A stretch of 7,684 bases of DNA. Origin: Thermococcus sp. GTDB taxonomy: Archaea; Methanobacteriota_B; Thermococci; Thermococcales; Thermococcaceae. Shown piece after piece: positions 1 to 5,437 of this stretch. The notes under the pieces are model-generated. The model was not told where the DNA came from. It did not search any database and was given only the letters and a program-made list of their open reading frames with translations. A program made the translations under genes and the position numbers. The stretch is taken from positions 1 through 7,684 of the forward strand of contig WAMH01000198.1 in assembly GCA_015522395.1 (NCBI GenBank), read 5' to 3'. Position 1 is the first letter of the stretch; every line of letters begins with the position of its first letter.

Positions 1-856
1 CCTCCTTGACCTTCTCGTCGTGTATTAACGCGTCGCCCTTCGCATCGCCGGCGTACTTGCCGAAGACCTTCATGAACTCGGCCTTATCTTCATCGCTGGC
101 CTTGCTGAAGAAGTGGCTAACTATCAGCGTCTTCTTGCCCTTCCTTATGTCGCTCCCCACTGGTTTGCCCAGCTTCTCCTCGTCCGCTATGAGGTCGAGC
201 ACGTCGTCCCATATCTGGAATGCTATGCCCACGTTCATGCCCCACTTGGAGAGGGCTTTGATGTGCTCCTCGTCTTCCGTCCCTATGATCGCACCAATCT
301 CGGCAGAACCCTGGAAGAGCGCCCCGGTCTTGCCGGCTATCATTCTGAGGTACTCGTCAACCGTAACTTCTTCCCTCGTCTCGAACTCTATGTCGAGGGC
401 CTGTCCCTCGCAGAGCATGTTGGAGGTTCTGACGAGGACATCGAGGATTCTGGCCTTCTTCTCCGGACTCACCTCGGCCCTCGCTATCGCCTCGAAGGCC
501 TTGCTGAAGAGCAAATCGCCCGCTAAGATCGCCATGTTCACTCCCCAGAGCTTGTGGACGGTCGGCCTTCCGCGCCTGAGCTCGTCCATGTCCATTATGT
601 CGTCGTGAACCAGTGAGTAGTTGTGGATGAACTCGACGGCGGCGGCAGGATAGAGCGCCTTCTCCGGGTCGCCGCCGACCGCCTCAGCGGCGCGAAGAAC
701 TACGAAGGGCCTGACGCGCTTCCCACCGGCCAGGGGGTAGTGCCTGGCCGCTCTGTAGAGGTCCACAGGTTCTTTCTCCGAGATGAGTTCCAGTATGACC
801 TCATCAACGTCCCTAGCTTTATCCCTAATCCTCTTGAACAGATCATCGTACTTCAT
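1..856 (-). CDS. idsA: Geranylgeranyl/farnesyl diphosphate synthase, 3' end cut by window edge
   Basis: Cytosolic trans-prenyltransferase that condenses IPP with allylic diphosphates to make FPP/GGPP, the precursor of archaeal ether lipids. 285 codons are visible; family members have roughly 320-345, so about 40-60 C-terminal residues lie beyond the left edge. Seen motifs: GGKRVRP at residues 44-50 (IPP binding), first Asp-rich motif DDIMD at 85-89, RRGRPT at 94-99, GQALD at 151-155, second Asp-rich motif DDVLD at 217-221, followed by the GSDIRKGKKT lysine region (234-243). Tyr80, five residues before the first Asp-rich motif, is where archaeal type I GGPP synthases keep a bulky aromatic that limits chain length, so a C15/C20 product is expected (inference). 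The ATG at 856 is preceded by GGGGTGAT (860-867), a strong archaeal ribosome site. It lies 66 bases downstream of RNase J. Family assignment is near certain; exact product length is not. Confidence 0.96.
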   Translation of the reverse strand, partial: MKYDDLFKRIRDKARDVDEVILELISEKEPVDLYRAARHYPLAGGKRVRPFVVLRAAEAVGGDPEKALYPAAAVEFIHNYSLVHDDIMDMDELRRGRPTVHKLWGVNMAILAGDLLFSKAFEAIARAEVSPEKKARILDVLVRTSNMLCEGQALDIEFETREEVTVDEYLRMIAGKTGALFQGSAEIGAIIGTEDEEHIKALSKWGMNVGIAFQIWDDVLDLIADEEKLGKPVGSDIRKGKKTLIVSHFFSKASDEDKAEFMKVFGKYAGDAKGDALIHDEKVKE

Positions 857-859
857 CCT

Positions 860-867
860 ATCACCCC
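860..867 (-). promoter_or_regulatory. Ribosome binding site of prenyl diphosphate synthase
   Basis: The minus strand reads GGGGTGAT three bases before ATG 856, complementary to the archaeal 16S 3' end (…ATCACCTCC). It fixes the start. The flanking bases form a small TCAC/GTGA inverted repeat (861-871) that could partly mask the site, but a 4-bp stem is weak. Confidence 0.75.
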
Positions 868-903
868 GTGAAAGTGAAGATAACCAGAGGAAAGAGGGGA
901 GGA

Positions 904-912
904 AAGTTTATC
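904..912 (-). promoter_or_regulatory. Possible TATA box for prenyl diphosphate synthase
   Basis: The minus strand reads GATAAACTT just after the RNase J stop, with an A-rich stretch (GCAAAGC) upstream that could serve as the BRE. The expected transcription start would be near 882, giving a leader of about 25 bases before ATG 856. The match is weak; the gene may instead be read through from RNase J. Confidence 0.35.
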
Positions 913-922
913 AGCTTTGCCC

Positions 923-2263
923 TTACTTCCCGGGTATCTCAACGGTGTAGCCGTTCCTCGACACGAAGACGTCCCTGCCGATGAGGTAGCCCTCCTCCTC
1001 AGCAAGTTCAGCGTAGTGTGTTAACATCCTGAACTCACCGTGGGCCGGCACGATGTTCTCGGGGTTGAGCATTCTGAGAAGGTAGCGGTGATCCTCCCTG
1101 CTCGCATGTCCGGAAACGTGGAGGTCCTTTATCATCCTGACGCCCTTCATCCTGAGCTTCGTCTCCAAAACATAGCGCTGTGCCCTGTTGAGGGGGTTTG
1201 GAATAGTGCCGGCGGAGAAGACGACCGTATCACGCTTGCCTATGTCGTAGAGGTCACCGTTGGCCATTCTGGTGAGGACAGCACCGGGCTCGCCCTGGTG
1301 GCCTGTAACCACCAGCAGGTAGTTCTCCCTCGCGCCGGAAACCTCTGCGAGAACCTTCCTTATCGCGTTGGGACTTCTGACGGCTCTTGCCCCTTTCATC
1401 CTTATGAGGCCGAGCTGCTTCGCTATTCCTGTGTACTTAGCCAGTGAGCGACCGACGAAAACCGCCTGCCTGCCCATCCTGTTGGCTATCCAGATGAGCT
1501 CTTGGAGGCGCGCTATGTGGCTCGCGAAGGTCGTCGCGATAAGACCGTCCGCCTCCATTCCCTCGTAGAGGAAGAAGTCCTCGAGGAGCATCTGGGCAAC
1601 GGCCTCGCTCGGCGTTTTGGTCGGCTCGGCAACGCGCGTTGACTCTGCTATGAGGACTTTAACGCCCTCCTTTCCGAGTTCTTTGAGGCGCTGGTAGTCC
1701 GGCCTCTCGCCGAGGGGGCTGTTGTTGTCGAACTTGAAGTCGCCGGTGTGAACCACAGCTCCTTCGGGAGTGTGAACAACGACCATCGCCGCCTGAGGTA
1801 TCGAGTGGGTCGTCTGGACGAACTCTATAGCGAGGTTTTCACTGACCTGAACTATCTCGCCAAAATTGGTCTCGTACATTGGGTTCTTGACCTCAAAGTA
1901 CTTCTCGCTCTTGACCTCACTTTTGGCCAGCTTTATCGTGTAGGGCGTCCCGTATACCGGCACGTCCGGATAGTGGTTGGCGAGCTTTCCTATCGCCCCT
2001 ATGTGGTCGAGGTGACCGTGGGTGAAGGTTATCGCAACGACCTTTTTGTTCCGCAGAATTGAATCGTCCGGAATCGCGCCGAGCTTCTGAAGCTCTCTAG
2101 CTGGAAACTCCTGAATGTTAACGTCCTCGTGGATGAGAACGCGGTCGAGCCTTACGCCCATGTCAATTATAACGACCTCTTCCCTGCCGCCGTTGCTGTA
2201 GCCAACGGCCGTCATGTTCTTGCCGACTTCCTCGTAACCGCTAATCGTGTAAATTTTAATCAT
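923..2263 (-). CDS. Archaeal RNase J (5'-3' exoribonuclease, metallo-beta-lactamase/beta-CASP family)
   Basis: Zinc-dependent ribonuclease of the beta-CASP group; euryarchaeal RNase J orthologues are 5'-3' exoribonucleases in RNA turnover. Numbered from ATG 2263 (446 residues): metallo-beta-lactamase motif HGHLDH with His82, His84, Asp86, His87; His153 in TTHSIPQ; Asp175 in HTGDFKFD; beta-CASP motif A at Glu207 (AEST); motif B His386 in SGHAS; motif C His408 in PAHGE. All metal and catalytic ligands are present. No KH domain is visible, which argues against the archaeal CPSF-like (aCPSF1/KH) proteins; length fits aRNase J. Start choice: an in-frame ATG lies at 2269, but GGAGG (2271-2275) is only one base from it, whereas ATG 2263 sits seven bases away, the same spacing as the kinase at 5437 and the ATPase at 6643. 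It has its own TATA box inside the end of the preceding gene and a leader hairpin. It is embedded between isoprenoid genes. Confidence 0.95.
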   Translation of the reverse strand: MIKIYTISGYEEVGKNMTAVGYSNGGREEVVIIDMGVRLDRVLIHEDVNIQEFPARELQKLGAIPDDSILRNKKVVAITFTHGHLDHIGAIGKLANHYPDVPVYGTPYTIKLAKSEVKSEKYFEVKNPMYETNFGEIVQVSENLAIEFVQTTHSIPQAAMVVVHTPEGAVVHTGDFKFDNNSPLGERPDYQRLKELGKEGVKVLIAESTRVAEPTKTPSEAVAQMLLEDFFLYEGMEADGLIATTFASHIARLQELIWIANRMGRQAVFVGRSLAKYTGIAKQLGLIRMKGARAVRSPNAIRKVLAEVSGARENYLLVVTGHQGEPGAVLTRMANGDLYDIGKRDTVVFSAGTIPNPLNRAQRYVLETKLRMKGVRMIKDLHVSGHASREDHRYLLRMLNPENIVPAHGEFRMLTHYAELAEEEGYLIGRDVFVSRNGYTVEIPGK

Positions 2264-2270
2264 ACCCATT

Positions 2271-2275
2271 CCTCC
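2271..2275 (-). promoter_or_regulatory. Ribosome binding site deciding the RNase J start
   Basis: The minus strand reads GGAGG, then seven bases (AATGGGT), then ATG 2263. The alternative ATG at 2269 would leave a one-base spacer, so 2263 is preferred. Confidence 0.75.
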
Positions 2276-2279
2276 TGCA

Positions 2280-2303
2280 CCCAGGCCTCTCCCGAGGCGT
2301 GGG
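2280..2303 (-). promoter_or_regulatory. Stem-loop in the RNase J 5' leader
   Basis: The minus-strand RNA can fold as CCCA-C-GCCTC, loop GGGA, GAGGC-C-TGGG: nine base pairs with one C·C mismatch, closed by a GNRA-type tetraloop (GGGA). With a bulged base, two more G-C pairs can form (2277-2278 with 2304-2305). It begins about six bases after the predicted transcription start (near 2309) and ends four bases before the GGAGG site. It lacks a following T run and so does not look like a terminator. A role in protecting or controlling the RNase J mRNA is inference only. Confidence 0.55.
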
Positions 2304-2315
2304 GCTGCGTTGGTC

Positions 2316-2654
2316 TCAGTTGTCGCGAGGGTTTAAAAAGGTGCGCATTCGTTCCCTCCTCTCAAAATACCAAGAGATGGGTATTCCTATCAGAGATGCC
2401 ACCATTAGGCCCGCTGGCATCCACCAGATCCCGTTCCAGTCCATAAACCAAGTTCCGTCAGCATAATAAGAGTAGACCGTCCCGACTAGCGCGCCAGCGA
2501 GATAGGAAACGTTCCTGAGCGGGGTGGTTTTGAGCTTGCTATCCATTGCCTCAAAGAAACCGAAAGCAATTGATAATGCCATCGTGAATTGGTTCCACGT
2601 GAGTGCAAAGCCCTCAATAAAGCCCATGATGAGCCTGCCCTTTGATTCCTTCAT
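2316..2654 (-). CDS. Small three-helix membrane protein, function unknown
   Basis: I do not recognise this family. From ATG 2654 the protein has 112 residues, with three likely membrane helices: about 13-36 (from GFALTWNQF), 48-64 (SYLAGALVGTVYSYY) and 76-97 (IWWMPAGLMVASLIGIPISWY), then a basic tail (FERRERMR). It is rich in Trp and other aromatics at the helix borders, typical of an integral membrane protein. No catalytic motif is visible. The start is uncertain: ATG 2654 would be nearly leaderless given the TATA box at 2684-2693; ATG 2627 (103 residues) would give a leader of about 35 bases but has only a weak ribosome site; a TTG at 2666 is unlikely. Its last codons carry the RNase J promoter. 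Placement between the isomerase and RNase J hints at a membrane-linked role but does not establish one. Reading-frame confidence is good because of clean hydrophobic periodicity. Confidence 0.75.
   Translation of the reverse strand: MKESKGRLIMGFIEGFALTWNQFTMALSIAFGFFEAMDSKLKTTPLRNVSYLAGALVGTVYSYYADGTWFMDWNGIWWMPAGLMVASLIGIPISWYFERRERMRTFLNPRDN
2331..2340 (-). promoter_or_regulatory. TATA box of RNase J, inside the end of the upstream gene
   Basis: The minus strand reads CTTTTTAAAC, a good archaeal TATA element, lying within the last codons (Phe-Leu-Asn region) of the small membrane protein gene. Expected transcription start near 2309, giving a leader of about 46 bases. The same ten bases recur at 2684-2693 upstream of the membrane protein gene. 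Confidence 0.55.
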
Positions 2655-2683
2655 CAGAAATCCCAAACAGCATACGACAAAGA

Positions 2684-2693
2684 GTTTAAAAAG
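2684..2693 (-). promoter_or_regulatory. TATA box of the small membrane protein gene
   Basis: The minus strand reads CTTTTTAAAC in the gap after the isomerase stop, with expected transcription start near 2662, eight bases before ATG 2654. Its T5 run lies 18 bases past the isomerase stop and could also promote U-tract termination of the upstream transcript. Confidence 0.5.
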
Positions 2694-2710
2694 ATAACTC
2701 TGAAGATGCG

Positions 2711-3829
2711 TTACCTGCGCCTCAGGTACGCCGGCAGGTCAATCCTCTGCTCAAGCCACTCCCGGGTGAAGCCCGTAATCACGAGCGGAACCTTCCTGAG
2801 CTCCTCCACGTTCCTTGCCCCGACGAGGAACATCGCGTTCCTTATCTCCTCGATGTAGCGCTTCAGGATTTTTATGACGCCCTCGACGTCGCCCTTCACG
2901 GCGGGCTTTAAGAGGGGCAACGCCACTCCGGCAAAGGTTGCACCCATAGCGAGCGCTTTGGCCATCGTTATTCCGTCGCGCATTCCACCTGTGGCTATGA
3001 TGGGAAGCTCCGTCGAGTAGCGAACTTCAGCAACGCTTATGGCCGTTTTAATCCCCCAGTCCCAGAAGCGTAAGGCAAGGTCCTTCCCAATTTCGTCCTT
3101 TGCCCGGTAGTACTCCACGGCGCTCCAGCTCGTCCCGCCGAGACCACCAACGTCGATGGCATCAATCCCTATGCTCTCGAGCCTCACCGCGACCTCCATG
3201 GAGACGCCGGCACCGGTTTCCTTCGCTATGATCAGGTAAGGGAACTCGGCCTTGAGCTCTGCCAACGCTTTGAGAACGCCCCGGTATTGAGTATCTCCCT
3301 CGGGCTGGACGCTCTCCTGGAGGGGGTTCATGTGTATCGCCAAAGCATCAGCCCGAATTGTTTCAACGGCCTTCAGGGCCTCCTCGATACCGTAGCGCTC
3401 CGGTATCGTTTCCGAGAACTGGGGGGCGCCAAGGTTGCCGACGAGGAAAACATCTGGAGCCACATCCCTAACGTAGTAGCTCTCCCAGGTTTCGGGCTTC
3501 CTTATCATCGCCCTCTGACTTCCCACGCCCATCGGTATGTTGAGCTCCTGCGCGGCTTCGGCAAGGGTCTTGTTTATCCTTCCGGCCAGCTGGGAACCCT
3601 TAGTTCCGCCGGTCATGCCGGCTATGAAGATCGGGTAGTCAAAGCGCCTGCCCAGAAACTCGGCGCTCAGGTCTATTTCGTCCTTGTCTATCTCGGGTAG
3701 ACTCATGTGGACGAAGTGAACGTCCTCAAAGCCATTGCTCACATGAGCCTGAACGTTCCTCTTGAGGCAGTGTTCTATGTGCTCGAACTTTCTGATGACC
3801 GTGAGTTCCTCCCTGTCAAAGGCCTCCAT
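2711..3829 (-). CDS. fni: Type 2 isopentenyl-diphosphate delta-isomerase (FMN-dependent)
   Basis: Interconverts IPP and DMAPP using reduced FMN and Mg2+; cytosolic. 372 residues, full length for the family. Motifs seen: MTGGT at 72-76, GVGSQRA at 101-107, HMNPLQE at 166-172 (His166, Asn168, Gln171, Glu172: substrate, metal and catalytic residues, the Gln matching the essential glutamine of the family), KETGAG at 203-208, DVGGLGGTSW at 226-235 and ATGGMRDG at 279-286, the last two being flavin-phosphate binding loops of the TIM barrel. ATG 3829 follows GGTGG (3835-3839) by five bases, and an in-frame TGA stop lies immediately upstream, so no longer start is possible. It supplies the allylic primer for the prenyl diphosphate synthase in this cluster. 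It has no homology to type 1 (Nudix) isomerases. The call is essentially certain. Confidence 0.97.
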   Translation of the reverse strand: MEAFDREELTVIRKFEHIEHCLKRNVQAHVSNGFEDVHFVHMSLPEIDKDEIDLSAEFLGRRFDYPIFIAGMTGGTKGSQLAGRINKTLAEAAQELNIPMGVGSQRAMIRKPETWESYYVRDVAPDVFLVGNLGAPQFSETIPERYGIEEALKAVETIRADALAIHMNPLQESVQPEGDTQYRGVLKALAELKAEFPYLIIAKETGAGVSMEVAVRLESIGIDAIDVGGLGGTSWSAVEYYRAKDEIGKDLALRFWDWGIKTAISVAEVRYSTELPIIATGGMRDGITMAKALAMGATFAGVALPLLKPAVKGDVEGVIKILKRYIEEIRNAMFLVGARNVEELRKVPLVITGFTREWLEQRIDLPAYLRRR

Positions 3830-3897
3830 TCACACCACCGGGAAAGAGAAGGCGTGAAGAGTTAAGAGGTTTTGGGTGGACAGACCGTGACGTTCAC
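3830..3897 (-). promoter_or_regulatory. Isomerase upstream gap with weak promoter candidate
   Basis: This 68-base gap holds the GGTGG ribosome site (3835-3839). A weak TATA candidate, TCTTAACT (3861-3868) preceded by an A-rich BRE-like CCAAAACC, would start transcription near 3839. That leaves almost no leader before the ribosome site, so transcription may also come from upstream. Confidence 0.3.
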
Positions 3898-4599
3898 TCA
3901 TTTGACAACCAGCCAGCCCCTGGGCTCTTCAATCCAGTCGCCGAGGTTGTGGGCGTTTATGGCCGAGCTCAGGAATCTCCCCATCTCGGAGGAGCCGATT
4001 GTAAAGTTGAACTCAGACCGGAAGTCGGGGAACTTGGGAAATCCCTCGCCGAGGCTTACCGACAGGGGGAGGAGAAGGGCGTGGTATTCCCCTCTCCCGG
4101 TGCTGTGGAAGTAGATAACATCAACCGTGAAGCTGTTGCAGGTGTGGTAGGTGCTAAAGCGAAGCTCAATCCTTCCGGATGTCACCGCCGAGGGAAAGTC
4201 GAAGGGGACGTCGAAGATTCTAACCGTTGCGTTTCTGCTCCCGTTCGAGACGACGAGCCGATAGGGATAGTAGATAGCTGTGAAATTGACTTTCCTACCG
4301 GTTAAAACCACCGAGACGTTAGAGGCATCCCCAATGACCGACCACACGCCGTCTTCCGTCTCCACCCAGCCGGGATAGACGAGAATCACGGCGTCCCTTC
4401 CATTGGAGAGAGACCTTACGATTTTACCGCCCTCAAGGGTCCACTCAACGGTGAGCGTGTTGTTTTCGGCCCTTACGCTCAGGTTAAGGTCGCTTGGATG
4501 TGCATCGAAACCGCTGAGGTAACCGCTGGAAGATGCCTTCAGGAGGCCCCAGAGGGCTACCATGAGGAGAAGGACGAGCGCGATGGTCTTACGTGGCAT
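3898..4599 (-). CDS. Predicted exported or membrane-anchored protein, sequon-rich, function unknown
   Basis: Not recognised. From ATG 4599 the product has 233 residues. The N-terminus is a classic signal sequence or anchor: basic PRK, then a hydrophobic stretch IALVLLLMVALWGLL (6-20), then ASSSG. No lipobox cysteine follows; the only Cys is residue 154. The mature part alternates short hydrophobic and polar stretches, suggesting a beta-sandwich. It carries seven N-X-S/T sequons (Asn39, 46, 94, 105, 119, 123, 198), consistent with an archaeal cell-surface glycoprotein; glycosylation itself is inference. The frame is open upstream to a TTG at 4656, which would overlap the kinase gene, but the TATA box at 4629-4636 points to a start near 4606, making ATG 4599 nearly leaderless and preferred. 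It lies between isopentenyl phosphate kinase and the isomerase, without any motif linking it to isoprenoid metabolism. Confidence 0.78.
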   Translation of the reverse strand: MPRKTIALVLLLMVALWGLLKASSSGYLSGFDAHPSDLNLSVRAENNTLTVEWTLEGGKIVRSLSNGRDAVILVYPGWVETEDGVWSVIGDASNVSVVLTGRKVNFTAIYYPYRLVVSNGSRNATVRIFDVPFDFPSAVTSGRIELRFSTYHTCNSFTVDVIYFHSTGRGEYHALLLPLSVSLGEGFPKFPDFRSEFNFTIGSSEMGRFLSSAINAHNLGDWIEEPRGWLVVK

Positions 4600-4628
4600 G
4601 GTTATCAGGATTACGAATGCCAAATGGA

Positions 4629-4636
4629 AATAAAAA
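4629..4636 (-). promoter_or_regulatory. TATA box of the exported protein gene; T-rich tract after the kinase
   Basis: The minus strand reads TTTTTATT starting ten bases after the kinase stop. As a TATA box it predicts transcription from about 4606, seven bases before ATG 4599. The same T-rich stretch (T5-A-T3) could act as an archaeal U-tract terminator for the MvK-IPK transcript. Confidence 0.5.
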
Positions 4637-4645
4637 GTTTTCGGG

Positions 4646-5437
4646 TCAGGGAACAATCCTCGTGCCGAAGCCGTCTCCCCTGATGGCCCCGCTCAGCCTT
4701 CCTGGAACGAGACCGTTGACGAACCAGACCTCGGAAAAGCGGGCCATCTTGGCCGCCTCGCGGAGCTTGTTGCATATCCCGCCGGTAACGTCCGTTCCAG
4801 CGGTCGTGCAGTTTAGTCTTCCGAGGAGCGGCCCTATCTCGTCCCGTTCGAGGTTTTGAACCAGCTTCCCCCTGCCGGGCCTGCCGTCATATATCCCATC
4901 AACGTCCATGAGGAAGACAACCTTCTCGGGCTCAAGCATCTTGGCGAGGTAGGTGATGATCTGGTCGCCGGAGAGGATGTCTATGCCCCGCGCGATATCG
5001 ATGGAGACGTCTCCAAAGAGCACGGGAATGAACCGCTCCCTGAGAAGCCAGCGCAGAACCTCAAGGTCGCCGTAGACTATCTCCCCTTCATCTGTGAGGA
5101 AGATCGAGGACGTGGAGACTGGGAACGCGGGTAAATTCTTCGAAATGAAGGCATCTATGAAGCTCCCGTTTGCCTCAAGCATGGCCTTGTGTGTTAGAGT
5201 AAAGCCGATCCTCCTAGAGCGGGCTGCCTTTGGCTCATCTGGAAGGCCGTCCTTTATCCCGTGCTTCTTAGCCTCGGGGTGCCCGAAACTCCCCCCGCCG
5301 TGAACTATCAGAAAATCCTCCCGAGGATAGAATTCGACCAGCTCTTCCGCTATTCTCTCGACTACACCGTGTCGGAAGTTCCTCTCCCTTCCACTCTTGT
5401 CGCTGAAGACGCTACCTCCTATTTTCACGATTATCAT
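4646..5437 (-). CDS. Isopentenyl phosphate kinase
   Basis: Phosphorylates isopentenyl phosphate with ATP to give IPP, the last kinase step of the archaeal mevalonate route. 263 residues, close to the roughly 260 usual for archaeal IPK, amino-acid-kinase fold. Seen: KIGGSVFSDK at 5-14 (Lys5 and the Gly-rich phosphate loop), HGGGSFGH at 46-53, conserved catalytic-type His59 in AKKHGI (the IPK signature histidine that separates it from glutamate or uridylate kinases), SGDQI at 156-160, MDVDGIYD at 177-184, and TDVTGGICNK at 215-224 for nucleotide and substrate binding. ATG 5437 overlaps the mevalonate kinase stop as ATGA and is preceded by GGAGG (5445-5449) at a seven-base spacing, so translation is probably coupled. 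The frame stays open further upstream to 5560, but that part lies antiparallel to nothing useful and reads low-complexity sequence inside mevalonate kinase; the family N-terminus begins exactly at MIIVKIGG. Confidence 0.96.
   Translation of the reverse strand: MIIVKIGGSVFSDKSGRERNFRHGVVERIAEELVEFYPREDFLIVHGGGSFGHPEAKKHGIKDGLPDEPKAARSRRIGFTLTHKAMLEANGSFIDAFISKNLPAFPVSTSSIFLTDEGEIVYGDLEVLRWLLRERFIPVLFGDVSIDIARGIDILSGDQIITYLAKMLEPEKVVFLMDVDGIYDGRPGRGKLVQNLERDEIGPLLGRLNCTTAGTDVTGGICNKLREAAKMARFSEVWFVNGLVPGRLSGAIRGDGFGTRIVP

Noticed and set aside
113..526. Plus-strand open frame of 137 codons opposite the prenyl diphosphate synthase
   Set aside because: It lies wholly antisense to a gene with intact family motifs, has no ribosome site and no recognisable domain; long antisense frames are usual in GC-rich codon-biased DNA.
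6..608. Plus-strand open frame of 200 codons rich in Ser, Leu and Pro
   Set aside because: Low-complexity composition typical of an antisense shadow of a charged, helix-rich protein on the other strand.
861..871. TCAC-CCC-GTGA inverted repeat over the prenyl synthase ribosome site
   Set aside because: A 4-bp stem with a three-base loop would be unstable at hyperthermophile temperatures; probably a by-product of the ribosome site sequence.
2280..2303. Hairpin as a transcription terminator of the membrane protein gene
   Set aside because: No T run follows on the minus strand, and archaeal termination relies on U tracts rather than hairpins; the position fits a leader structure better.
3287..3700. 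Plus-strand open frame of 137 codons opposite the isomerase
   Set aside because: Antisense to catalytic and FMN-binding regions of the isomerase, with no start signal or domain.
4600..4656. TTG start for the exported protein, overlapping the kinase stop
   Set aside because: It would place the signal sequence internally and lie upstream of the TATA box; ATG 4599 gives a standard signal peptide.
4950..4975. GTGATGAT as a possible box C
   Set aside because: No box D or C'/D' at suitable spacing, and it falls within IPK codons for conserved residues.
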